Under the pieces are notes generated by a model. That model was given only the letters and a program-made list of their open reading frames with translations. It did not search any database and was not told the origin of the DNA. Shown here one piece after another: positions 10,108-20,821 of a DNA stretch of 64,000 nt. Source of the stretch: Diabrotica undecimpunctata (taxonomy: Eukaryota > Arthropoda > Insecta > Coleoptera > Chrysomelidae); assembly GCF_040954645.1 (NCBI RefSeq), contig NC_092810.1, positions 77,046,160 through 77,110,159 of the forward strand. The letters run 5' to 3'. The position numbers and the translations under genes were made by a program. How positions within the stretch are numbered: position 1 is the stretch's first letter; every line of letters begins with the position of its first letter.

Positions 10108-12079
10108 ATGGACAAAAGAAAGACTAGATCACATAAGAACGTAGAAGAAGAACAGGAAGTGACAGACAGAACCGAAGAACAAATTAAAGAGACTGAAGAA
10201 GTACAGGAGACGATGGAGGAGAAAAGACAGCCAGAAGAAGCACAAATGGAAAGGCAAATGGCAAGTGGAGACCAAGCTCAGCCCGTAAAGAAGGATGAAT
10301 CGGACTTTCACAAGATGATGGCAATTTTGTTACAGGAAATAAAAAAAACTGAGCAAAATATAAACCAGAAAGCAGAAGAAAATAAACAAGATATGACTCA
10401 GAAGTTGACAAAAGAACTTGAAGATACAAAAAAAGAAATAAAACGGGAAATAACAAAAAGTTTTGACGACAAAATACAACAGATGGCACAACAGGTTGAG
10501 GATAAGTTGGGAAAGAAGATAGAAGAAGTAAAAGAAGAGTTAACCCTAGAAATGGCCAAGAGGGAAGAGCAGTGCAAAGAACAAATGGAAGTGTTATCGG
10601 CACAGCTGGAAAAGAATAATGAAACTCAAAATAAAAAGATTGAATTAATGGAACAAAATTTAAAGCTCGAACAACAAAATAACAAAAAAAAGTTCGAAGA
10701 TGTTGACGAACAAATGGGAGTGTTGGCAGTACAGCTGGAACATCATATTGAGCAGAAGGAAGAGATATTTCGACGAGACATTAATGAACAGTGGAAGAAA
10801 AAAGAAGATGAAATAGATGAAAATATGAATAAGACCAAAGAGATAATGGAGAAAGAAATTGGGAGAGTACAAGAGTCTCTTAAAGAAGTAACACAGAAGG
10901 AATTGGATGCAAGGCCGGTTGTACAAACGGTCGAAAGAGATTGTAAAATCTATTTTAGTGGAAGAATAAAACAGCAGCATCTAGTACCTTTCATGAAATT
11001 CCTTAGGCACAGATATGCATCTTACAGAAATTTCGAAGACTTTAAAGAATTCATCAGAAACCAGATGACGGCTGAGGCGTTACTATGGTTTTCGAACAAA
11101 GAAAATGAGTTGGTGGATCTGGAAGACTTTGCGACCAAATTCAGTGAATATTTCTGGGGTCAAGCACGCACAACAGCGTTCAATCAAAAACGAGCTGTTA
11201 AGTGGCAAATACAACCCAAATCGTAGCATGTCATACCACCCGTACGCCATGCAAATTTACAGCACAGCTCAATACTTAGACTGTGGTTTTAACGAAGAAT
11301 ACATTGTGGGTTGTATCGTGCAACACTTTGATCGGACATTGGAAGATATCATGATGTTATACAACTTTAAAGAAATAGACAAACTGTGCCAATTTTTGAT
11401 GATGCATGAGCAACGAAACCCCATGTATCAAAACAATGACCAAGCAAATAATAATAATAATAACAACTTCAATGGGAACAATGACTACAGCAGAAACAAT
11501 AATCAGAACGGCAATAATTTCAATAATCATCGTAATTTTAACAATAACTATAGACAAAATAATGGTAACAACAACTATAATAACTCGAACTTTAGGAATA
11601 ATAATAATAACTACCGCAACCAAAATAATCAGAACTTTAATCGCCAAAACTATAATCGTAACAATCAAACTAACAACAATAACTATGGAAATAATGGACG
11701 GTATCAAAACGGTAATTACAATAATCAACACAACGGAAATTTTAACAGAAATAATTACAATAATAACAACAGAAACTTTAACTCCAATGGCAATATGAAT
11801 CACACATTTTCAAACAGTGCCATTCAACAGAATCAGACAAACAATTCACAACAACAGTCAAATCAAAACTACACAAACAATCGAAACCATAACACTAGAA
11901 GTCTAGAAGATATAAATAGAAATAACCAAAAAAGACAAGTGAATTTTCTAAGTCACCATCAATCATACACCGACGTCAGTCAACAAGAGTCACCAATTGA
12001 AACACTCAACACATCATCACCATCACAACCCTTTGAGACACAATACACAACAGATTCACAATCACCAAATTTTCAATAA
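10108..12079 (+). pseudogene. Gag of the long-LTR Ty3-like element (one frame change)
   Basis: The first frame (10108-11226) starts MDKRKTRSH. It has a highly charged Glu/Lys coiled-coil region (about residues 15-275), then a capsid-like region (IYFSGRIKQQHLVPFMKFL, LWFSNKE, FSEYFWGQA). The capsid continues in the next frame, open from 11105, with NELLSGKYNPNRS and CQFLMMHEQ, so the reading frame changes near 11180-11195 at a CAAAAAC tract. This is either a one-base indel or a programmed shift. The tail (about 11440-11900) is extraordinarily Asn-rich with scattered Arg, Tyr and Phe, and I see no CCHC zinc knuckle. RNA binding by the Asn/Arg-rich tail is an inference. Confidence 0.8.
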
Positions 12080-12498
12080 AGCACCTGCTAAATGCGGCCG
12101 TATGTCACTATGAGCATCCAAGGGAGTTCATAAAATTTGGGGAAGAAAAGAAAAATCAAAATTTGCAAGGGTTAATTTTAATTCAGGGTAAATTCTTTCA
12201 AAAACAAGTTAAAATTTTAATAGATACGGGTTCTGAAGTTTCACTAATTGACAATAAAGTTATTAATGAATTAAATTTTCAAAAATATTGTTATTCAATT
12301 CCAAAGGTGGGTGCAAACAACAAAAAACTATATGAAGCAAAGAAGGGAATAATGGGAAAAGTATTATTTGATACAACCGAATATAGTATGCAATTCATAA
12401 TAGTAGAAAACATGAGACATGATATTTTGATTGGGACAGACGAAATGGACAGAAATGGAATGGTCATCGATTATGTAAACAAAACTTTACAAATTTAA
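12061..12498 (+). CDS. Retroviral-type aspartic protease
   Basis: The frame is open upstream of the first ATG (12163) and overlaps the end of gag. It lies in the minus-one frame relative to the gag tail, which fits gag-pro frameshifting. The motif LIDTGSEVSLI holds the catalytic Asp, and HDILIGTDEMDRNGMVIDY is the second conserved protease block. It would cleave the gag-pol polyprotein in the virus-like particle. It stops at 12498, just where reverse transcriptase should begin. Confidence 0.85.
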   Translation: MTKFSIKHLLNAAVCHYEHPREFIKFGEEKKNQNLQGLILIQGKFFQKQVKILIDTGSEVSLIDNKVINELNFQKYCYSIPKVGANNKKLYEAKKGIMGKVLFDTTEYSMQFIIVENMRHDILIGTDEMDRNGMVIDYVNKTLQI

Positions 12499-12501
12499 GA
12501 A

Positions 12502-12984
12502 GTGATAAAATTTTTAAGAATATCAATAGAAAACAAACACACTGTATGGGATCAACATTTATTAAGGATAGAACAATACATAAATCAGTTACCAAACACT
12601 GTGACTAATGAAATACCACTATTACTAATGAAAAGGATAAGATCAGAAAGACCTTGGATTATAGAAATAGAACCTGAATATGACCAAATTTGTCAAGATG
12701 TAAAACTAAGAATCATCAAGAATGGAGAGAAATATTTGAAAAGACAAAACAAAAGGAAGATGAGAACAAACCGAAAATTTCAAAAAGGAGAACTAGTATT
12801 AATTAGAGCACATAGGGTAAGCAATTATAGAGATAACATTTGTAACAAACTTTTACCACCATTGGAGGGACCTTATGAAGTTGAAACAGAAGATGGAGAA
12901 AATAGTTATTTATTGAAATATCCTGAGAGTGGGTATCTTAGAGGAGTTTTTAACATAAAAGACATTTACAAATATGAACAATAA
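12502..12984 (+). pseudogene. Integrase C-terminal remnant
   Basis: The second half (FQKGELVLIRAH, PPLEGPYEVETEDG, LRGVFNIKDIYKY) is the C-terminal nucleic-acid-binding (GPY) part of a Ty3-type integrase. The zinc finger and the DDE core are absent, as are RT and RNase H, so about 2.5 kb of pol was lost between the protease and this point. The first 50 residues may be a remnant of the integrase core end. The ATG at 12502 is not a biological start. Confidence 0.75.
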
Positions 12985-13802
12985 GTGAAGAAATAAGAAG
13001 ACATTATTAATTTTAAGTTATATTTATAAAATGAAACAATTTTTTTTTAAGTAAAGGACATGAATGGGATACAGAAGATGGAATAATAATAATAATAATG
13101 CCGCTATTTATGAAATATGATGAAATATGAATTATTGCGGATATTATGAATATGAATATGATATATAATATAATATGAATTATGATGAATTATGAAAGAT
13201 TATAATGATATAATTATGCAGTATAATAATAAAACTTGGAATGGAATTACAGAAGAAGGATTGGAGAGGAAAAATTTGAAACGAAGATGGCAGAAACCAA
13301 GGAAGAAAAACAACTATAAAATGGATTCAAAAGTAGAATATAAACTCAACCTTCAACGAAAACTTATTAAAAATAACCGAATGATAATAAAGTCACATTC
13401 AAACTAGCTTACACTCTAACCACAAAATTCAGCTCACACGTGCTTAAATAAAACTTAAACTCTATATTTTTTGTATATATTCAAAATAAAATATGCATTA
13501 ATAAAACAAACTAAAGCGACCCAAGCTTACACATGCAAAATTAAAAGAACAAAACTAATTATTATTTTTTTCAAAGAGAGCATTCAAACTATCTGCAGCA
13601 TAATTGTATACCATATATATGCAACTGAATCAAAAATTTAATTGTTTTCAACCATCACACATTCATAAAATCACTGAAACATACACTTGTGTCGACGTTC
13701 AGAGAAACAATCACACGACTTGCAAAAACCAGTCAAAGAAAAATAAATATTTGATATTTGCCAAGAAACTTGTCAAATATGAAATATTAATGTTTGGAGA
13801 AT
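12985..13802. other. Non-coding 3' part of the long-LTR element
   Basis: The stretch is AT-rich, with an (ATA)n tract near 13084 and an imprecise TATGAA-type minisatellite at about 13105-13197. A short open frame at 13192-13407 has no recognisable domain and I do not call it a gene. The bases just before the 3' LTR (GGAGAAT) are a weak polypurine tract. Confidence 0.6.
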
Positions 13803-14188
13803 TGTTATGAAATTAAAGCTCCTAAACAGTTTTTTTTATATGAATAGTATGAACATAAAACAAAATGACAATATTGAATATACCACATATATATTTAACT
13901 CAAACAATTGTATTATTGTTGTTAATTTAATAGTTGAAACTAGATTCAACAATAAGAAAGAAACTAAAAGCAAAAATAAGCAGAATTCACAGACATAATG
14001 TAACAAACCAATAACGACTATATTGTATCACCAGATTTAATTAATGTTTTCAAAATAATTTTATTATTATTATAATTAAAACCAGTTGGTTTATTATAAA
14101 CAAATTTAGCATAATAGAAATAAGATTCTTTTAATACGTGAGTTATTATAGCCACTGAGTTATAGTTGGTTGATAAACACTTTTCAAT

Positions 14189-14265
<77 letters not shown>

Positions 14266-16412
14266 ACCAAAAACAATTGTTGATCATGAAATTGATTATG
14301 ATTTAAACTTAAGTTATTGTTCGTTATATATATATTATATTATTTATGTAAGAGATACTTACAGAATAAGCCAATATAGCCACAACATAAAGATACAAAA
14401 AGCAAATATCAAACCACTTCGGATCGAGTGGAAATAAAAACCATAAATTTGTATTTATTAATTAATTAATTTAATTTTTTATTATAATCCAAATTCTATT
14501 ATATACAAGTCAATAGAATCTTCAACAGTCCTAAAACAGATAAAATATTTAAGTCATTTATTCACAAAGTAAGAAGTTTCAATTTGTTAGTAAACATACA
14601 GTTAACATGGATAGAGCTCGGAAAATAAAACGTGTTAGGAGGTGAAATAGGATATAGCTCATAAATAAGAGTTCAGAATGATATAATCTTTAATGGACAG
14701 GTAATCTGAAGACAATTCTCAGTGATTAAATATCAAAAGTGCTTTCAGATAGCTTTAAAATTAAATAAAAGCAAAATAAAAGCAACTAATTCATGTTAAA
14801 ATTGGTGTATGTCAAATTTGTTAGTAAAAATTTTAATATTTAAATTATCATTTGTTGTAGAAATTATATGTCAAAAGAAAGCTTAAATTCTCTAGTATTT
14901 GTTTCAATTCATTTCAAAAGTCAATATAGTTCTCAAGATTTAACAATTTATTAAAATTTAAAATATTTTTTATTTTAATCATCAATGTCAAAAATATACA
15001 AAAATCCTGTCAGATCTTTAAAAACATTGTCAAAATGCTTGGAGATCTGGTAAGCAATGAAAAATAAAAGATAGAAAATCAATAGTTACGAAGAAGTCCA
15101 GAAAATTTTTTTGATTTTTCAGCAAGCACAATTTTTCAAAAGTATTTTAAAACCTTAAAAAAGTCCTGAATTATAACAAAGTATATTCAAATTACCTTGC
15201 CGATAAGAAACCATCGTTTCTGATTAAATTTTAGCAAAGCCTGCAGATTAACAGTATATTTTCCGATAAGGGAATTGTTAGCAGTCATCATAAAGAGGTC
15301 AACAGCTACCAGAAAGGTGAGTTTTTCCACTCATTTGAATTCTCGCTGAATAAAGAGACCGTTTGGTGTTTATTTTTGACTGAAGAAAATTCATTTTGGG
15401 TACTTATAAATATTTCTCAACCATTGGAGAGATAATTCTGATAGTTTTGCGGCCCTAATCCATTAGAAGACGTCACTGAAAGATGCAATCTTTGTTATTG
15501 AAGATTTCCATAAAATTTTAGAGAAGGGATATCTGAAAGACGAAAGTGAACTTTAATAAAGTTAAACGCTTTGAAAAGTTTTGAAATTTCTTTAGAAATA
15601 ACCTTACCTTTTTAAACAGCCTATATCATTCTAAATCATCTTTGTGTTAAAAAAAAAATTAATTTGAAGTCAAGTTCACAAAAATTTTATTATCGCTTTT
15701 GTAATATTAACCAAATATAATTCGCCGTTTCTTTTGCTTACTAAAATCATTAAACAAAACAGTTAATCGATATTAAACTAAAAATTGAAGGATTATAAAC
15801 CTTTGTTTTCGCTCTAAAAAGATAGTAAGTGAGGTTATAAATACTTTGACAAACAAACACGTATTAGATCAAGTATTTCTTGTTGCAACTTCACAAAACA
15901 CTAATTTCATATACTTACTTCAATATTGTATTACGTCATAAATCTAAATCCATTCATATTAGTATTAAACGGTTAAGTATTGGCTTATTTATTGGAAGAA
16001 TCTTAAATAATTTTTTTTTATATTATACAAGATATCGTTGTGTAATATTTAATTGATCACTTGTGAATAATTGCACAGTACATTAAAAATAAAACTTCTT
16101 GTGTGGTGATTTTTGCTTTATATAATTTTGTATTTCTTTATCAAGCACTACAGGTCACAGAACTCGCTTGAGTTAAGAGTCTGCATGTTCTAAGAAAAAT
16201 AAGTAAAAATTCAAATTCAAAATACAGCACGTTTCTTTCTATACTTTAGATAAACAAACGAAATTTTCTTTTATCAATAATAGAAAAGATTCACTTTGCA
16301 TAAAAAAAAGCAGTATCCTGTGAGATTTAGAGAATACAAGGTGAGTAGAATAAATGTTTGTCAATTTTTTTTATATTTTCAGGCGTTCAATAAATTTTAT
16401 TAAAAGCATTTC
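13803..16412 (+). repeat. 3' LTR, first part
   Basis: This matches the 5' LTR from TGTTATGA onward and includes a (TA)n run at 14191-14258. It breaks off at the BEL insertion point in AAAAGCATTTC. The remainder resumes after the BEL element at 26014. Confidence 0.95.
16407..16412. repeat. Target-site duplication of the BEL element (left)
   Basis: CATTTC occurs here and again at 26008-26013. The uninterrupted 5' LTR has it once (AAAAGCATTTCTAAATTT). Confidence 0.9.
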
Positions 16413-16878
16413 TGAACAAATTCCCTTCGTTGGCTCAGTGAAGATGTTCGTTCTGTTGTAATGGAAACACCAAATAATAGTAGCAGAGTTTATTGTTGAG
16501 ACGTACACTATGGGTGTAGACCCGGGATTACTTTGAGTAGAGACTGATGAAGTTGATCGTTGAAGACTATATGTTCGTTGAGTGAATATTGATTGAATGC
16601 TTCTCTAGTCAAGAGATATTAGTTTTATATAAATTCTATTTGGGTCAATATTTTTCGCGTACCTAGCGTGATATGTGTATTTAATTTATGTAAATTGTTT
16701 AACTTTGTCAGTACTTTTGACTGATGTCCAAATTATTATTTATAATTGACCAAATGTGTATGTAACCTAATTAACTACGTGTGTGTATTTAATAACAAAT
16801 AGATTCATTCGGTCTACTGGGTGATAAAATTATACTGTCCAATTTCGGATATGAATTCTGAAGATTTGATATTGGACA
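16413..16878 (-). repeat. 3' LTR of the BEL element
   Basis: 466 bases, bounded by TG and CA. It matches 25542-26007 with the same length and no difference that I noticed by eye. Confidence 0.95.
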
Positions 16879-17011
16879 TACTGCGGAATCGGGCAATCTG
16901 GCCCAAGTGTCAATACTCAAAGTTTACATATAAGTATTACATAACATAGTAAAATTCAAACATGATAAATTATAAATAGTTTAAGAATAATCAAAATCTT
17001 CCAACCGTACC

Positions 17012-20000
17012 CTAGCTATCAATGTCCGACTCTATCTCTAGATTAAAATTAGGGCAATTGGATGAAAATGTGGAAAGTGGGATGTCAACTTGGGAAGTCG
17101 ACCGTACAATGTTGTGCCGATTACTAACTAATACAGGTACTTCCTGTTCGTTAGTCTGAGTTTGTGGATTCCCTGAACGACATAGTCGTGCAACAGGACG
17201 GTACTTCCATAACGTGAGTATCCCAATTATTACCATTATAGTAATGATCCCGGTGGCCACAAAATAATGCCAATTAGATTCGTGAATCGATCGCCACTGC
17301 GTATGCGTCATTCCTTGTTCCAGACTCTCCTCCTCAAGTAACACATGACGTAGCTCTCCTCCTGGTATGTCAAGGTAGGTGTTTAGAGGCGTGTTAAACT
17401 TGCGGGGTGTCCTCGCCACCAGTTGGGCCACGGGAGTGATTGGCGACTTCAGGTAACTCGTCACTGCTCTGTCCACCCCACTGCTAGTGGGGAGTAATGT
17501 AATATTTTTTGTTTGGGCGATACATTTGGGTGAAAGCTTCAGGAATGTGACTCGTTCCAGTACTCTTTCGCTCCGATTTCCATCGCAAATAATGGATATG
17601 TGTATCGTGACTGGCGTGATAACTAGCCAGAGGTTGGGAGTACCCATCTTACTCCATTGAGCTGTCTGTATTGTCCTGGCTACCACTGGACATGTGCTAT
17701 TCTTATATCGCTCATAAATTTCTTCTAGTATGCAATTTGGTTGGGTATCCATGTTTCTTATAGCCGTTGGTGAGCACGCTATCTGCGCCTTTGTCAACAG
17801 TAAGCACCTTTCTCTATCTTCCGTGGTCAATTCGAAGTAGTGCAGTGTGTTATAATCTACGACCAGTAGATTCCTTGGGGCGACAAATGTGCGCAACACC
17901 GACCCCTCAACGTTAAGTGGTATGGCCGTGACTTTGAGCATGCTGTACTTATTTTTCCCTGTCACTATGAAGTAGCCGATGACTGTTATATATCTGTCGT
18001 CATGACTGACTTCTGTTTCTATAATGGGTTGTCGTCGTATTTCGACCCCTTGAGGCAGTATCTGCCCTGCTTTCCCTATTAATTTGGTTATTTCACCCGG
18101 TTTCACTATATCAATGAAGTGTCCGTGGTTATAGTGAAGGTTTAATATTCCCTCGTAAAATTGAGTATATTCGTTTATGAAGTCCATAACTTGTAATGCT
18201 ATCGTTTGTATTCGTAACGTGCTATATTCGGTTTCTAGTTTTTGTGCTTTGTCTTCTACTTCGTTAAGTCCTTTAGATATTTCTTGTAGACCTGTGATTA
18301 GTGCTTTGTTAAACTTGTTCATTTGCTCGTTTATCCTGTTCTCTGTGTGATTGATTGATGTTATTGTTTCTAACATTATCTTCGCCTGGTGCTGTGATTC
18401 CTTTATTAGCTCCTTTTGGTTATTATCTAATGCTTCAATGTTACTGTAGGCTTCGTCATTGACTCCAAATACTGAGGTTAATATTGTTCCTAATATTCCT
18501 CTTCTTTCCCTTCCTTTTATTTCTACTGTCAACCCCTCGCTTACTGACTCCGCCTTTCTTTGTCCTTCCTCTAACTTCTCTATTATATCCTTACAATTCA
18601 CGATTTTTATCTCATGACACAGTTCTCGTACGCCTTGTATCATATTTCCTATTAGTTGGTGCTCTGTTCCAATTCTTCCTTTTTCGAGTAACACCTTTAT
18701 TCGAAATGTTCCCCGGTCTATGCCGACCTCTCCAAGGTCTTCTGTGAAAAATCCTGGTACCGGATTATATATTTTATACGGTTCTGCCTTTATGGGTTTT
18801 AACATCGTTAAAAACATTATAGCTACTAGTATTTTCTTCCATCTTAGTGCTGCTGCCTTTTTCGGCTTTTCCTGTTTCTCTTCTTCCAGTCGTATTAGCT
18901 TATGCATGGGTCTTTTAGTCAGTTTCCCGTTTGCCTTTCTCACTGTTACTACTCTGGTTAATCCCTCCGCTCCAGGGTGTGTTTCTGTTACCCTCGCTAA
19001 TGGCCATCTGCCTGGAGGTGTATCCTCTTCTTTAATTATAACTATTTCTTCTTCTTTTATGTTAGGGTGCGCCTTATGCCATCTATTTCTCTGTTGTAAT
19101 TGGTGCAGGTATTCCTGTTTCCAAATTTTCCAGAAGTCTCTTTTTATTTTCTCCACTAATCTCCACCTCGTCGGCATCTTCAAATAAGTCGTAAGCTCTT
19201 CTTCCCGATTTGGTGATATAATTTCTCTCCCTATAAGGAAGTGAGCTGGTGTCAGGGCTATTTTCCCTTCAGGGTCTTCTGATGACCCACATAATGGTCT
19301 CGAGTTCATACATGCTTCTATTTGTGCCAGCACCGTACTCAATTCTTCATATGTTAGAACTGTTTCCCCGATGATTCTTTTCAAGTGATATTTCATTATT
19401 CGCACTGCGCTCTCCCATAATCCTCCGAAATGTGGTGCATATGCAGGTATGACATGCCACTGGGTACCTAGTGCCCGTAATCCTTGTTTTATCTCGTCAT
19501 CTATTTTTTGATTTTCTTTTTTCAACAAATTTGCTGTTCCTACGAATGTGGTTCCGTTATCGCTGTATACGTTGTTGCACTGTCCTCTGCGCCCCGTAAA
19601 TCTCTTGAACGCTGCGATGAAAGCATCCGTAGACATATCGCTTACTACCTCAAGGTGTACTGCCTTCGTTGACAGACACACAAATACTGAGATGTAGCCC
19701 TTATAGCTCCTCTGTCCTCTGCCTCTCGTGGTACTTATTTTTATTGGCCCGGCATAATCTATCCCTGTGTTAGTAAAGGGATGACTCGGGTTCACTCTGT
19801 CTTTCGGTAGATCTCCCATTAATTGTTGTGCTGCTTGGCTTTTATACCTCCTGCACCTTAAACATTTTGCTAGATGATCTTTCACGGTTCTTCTGCCGTT
19901 GATTATCCAGTATTTCCTTTTTATGTACTGTAGTGTTTGTTGTAATCCGCTATGTAGATTTCTTGCGTGACTATCTGTTATAAGTAACTTTGTTAATGCA

Positions 20001-20215
20001 CTATCCTTTGGCAAAATTATCGGATGTTTTTCTCCGTACTTTAGATTCGTGTGTCTCAGTCTTCCGGTGACTCTTAGAATTCCTTGTCTATCCAGGAATG
20101 GTACCAATGACGCTAATTTATTTTTCTTGTCTAATTGCTGTTTCTTCTCCAGCTTATTTATTTCTGGTTTGAAGTAGGCGTGCTGTGTGTGCTTTATCAC
20201 CTTTAATAGCGTTTC
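17012..20215 (-). CDS. BEL integrase fused in frame to an F-like envelope protein
   Basis: The largest part starts at ATG 20200 (1062 aa). It continues the pol frame past the stop at 20216. Residues 1-440 are integrase: an HHCC zinc finger (about 78-120), catalytic Asp148 (GIDYAGP), Asp214 (VYSDNG) and Glu263 (GLWESA), giving D-D-48-E. From residue 454 comes a hydrophobic signal-like segment (KKILVAIMFLT), and near 561-567 a furin-like site followed by a glycine-rich hydrophobic stretch (GRERRGILGTIL). Then come coiled-coil heptads (about 600-680), a Cys-containing ectodomain, a transmembrane helix (979-997) and a 60-aa tail. This is the layout of class I fusion envelopes of the errantivirus/baculovirus F type. 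The in-frame fusion to integrase is unusual. Confidence 0.9.
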   Translation of the reverse strand, partial: ETLLKVIKHTQHAYFKPEINKLEKKQQLDKKNKLASLVPFLDRQGILRVTGRLRHTNLKYGEKHPIILPKDSALTKLLITDSHARNLHSGLQQTLQYIKRKYWIINGRRTVKDHLAKCLRCRRYKSQAAQQLMGDLPKDRVNPSHPFTNTGIDYAGPIKISTTRGRGQRSYKGYISVFVCLSTKAVHLEVVSDMSTDAFIAAFKRFTGRRGQCNNVYSDNGTTFVGTANLLKKENQKIDDEIKQGLRALGTQWHVIPAYAPHFGGLWESAVRIMKYHLKRIIGETVLTYEELSTVLAQIEACMNSRPLCGSSEDPEGKIALTPAHFLIGREIISPNREEELTTYLKMPTRWRLVEKIKRDFWKIWKQEYLHQLQQRNRWHKAHPNIKEEEIVIIKEEDTPPGRWPLARVTETHPGAEGLTRVVTVRKANGKLTKRPMHKLIRLEEEKQEKPKKAAALRWKKILVAIMFLTMLKPIKAEPYKIYNPVPGFFTEDLGEVGIDRGTFRIKVLLEKGRIGTEHQLIGNMIQGVRELCHEIKIVNCKDIIEKLEEGQRKAESVSEGLTVEIKGRERRGILGTILTSVFGVNDEAYSNIEALDNNQKELIKESQHQAKIMLETITSINHTENRINEQMNKFNKALITGLQEISKGLNEVEDKAQKLETEYSTLRIQTIALQVMDFINEYTQFYEGILNLHYNHGHFIDIVKPGEITKLIGKAGQILPQGVEIRRQPIIETEVSHDDRYITVIGYFIVTGKNKYSMLKVTAIPLNVEGSVLRTFVAPRNLLVVDYNTLHYFELTTEDRERCLLLTKAQIACSPTAIRNMDTQPNCILEEIYERYKNSTCPVVARTIQTAQWSKMGTPNLWLVITPVTIHISIICDGNRSERVLERVTFLKLSPKCIAQTKNITLLPTSSGVDRAVTSYLKSPITPVAQLVARTPRKFNTPLNTYLDIPGGELRHVLLEEESLEQGMTHTQWRSIHESNWHYFVATGIITIMVIIGILTLWKYRPVARLCRSGNPQTQTNEQEVPVLVSNRHNIVRSTSQVDIPLSTFSSNCPNFNLEIESDIDS

Positions 20216-20821
20216 CTATAATTCTTGGACTGTAAGCTGACTTTGTCCATTGTCCTTCTTTTTTCTGCATTTGTCTGCAAATCTCCTACAATATGAAAGT
20301 ACTCTTCTCATTCTTTCTAAATTTGAGAATCTCTCGCATATGTCCTCCTTTATCGTTGTCGTGTGCACCGTTATTTTCATTTTGACTTCCTCCTCATTTG
20401 TCTCTGGTATTTCTTCTGATTCCTGAGTTAAAGTTTTGTTAGTAGTCAGCCAAGTTGGTCCCTTCCACCATAGCTCTGCTTCTAATAATTCTGATGCGGT
20501 ACTTCCACGTGAGAGGATGTCCGCTGGATTTTCCTTTGTATCTACCTTATGCCAATTTTTCGGTCCTATAACGCGTCTTATTTCCTCTACTCTGTTGGCG
20601 ACGAACATTTTCCACCTTTTTGATGATCCCCTTATCCAAGCCAGGGTTATCGTTGAGTCCGACCATGCATATACCTCAATGTTTTCCCTGTTCAATGCTT
20701 GTAGGGTTTTCTTCATTAAATTTGCTAGTAGTACCGCGGCACACAGCTCGAGCCTCGGTAACGTCGTTTTCCCTTTCAATGGTGCGACTTTCGATTTTGC
20801 TATCATTAGATTCGTTTTAAT
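20216..20821 (-). pseudogene. BEL RNase H region between two in-frame stops
   Basis: This segment carries TLPRLELCAAVLLANL and WSDSTITLAWI, the typical BEL RNase H blocks, and NPADILSRG. It sits in the same frame as the gag-RT ORF upstream and the integrase-envelope ORF downstream, bounded by a TAA at 20822-20824 and a TAG at 20216-20218. Without readthrough or repair these stops would prevent integrase and envelope synthesis from a single polyprotein. The ATG at 20806 is internal. RNase H would remove the RNA strand after reverse transcription. Confidence 0.85.

Noticed and set aside
10129..10980. Minus-strand open frames opposite gag (60, 139 and 106 aa)
   Set aside because: They are Leu/Phe-rich mirror images of a Glu/Lys/Gln-rich coiled-coil coding region. 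No domain, and the opposite strand is clearly gag.
11357..11803. Ile/Val-rich minus frame and Ile/Thr-rich plus frame over the Asn-rich gag tail
   Set aside because: Shadows of AAT/AAC repeats read in other frames.
7228..16412. Segmental duplication of host DNA
   Set aside because: The repeats have perfect TGTTATGA/TCATAACA ends, a primer-binding site inside and gag-pro between them, so they are LTRs.
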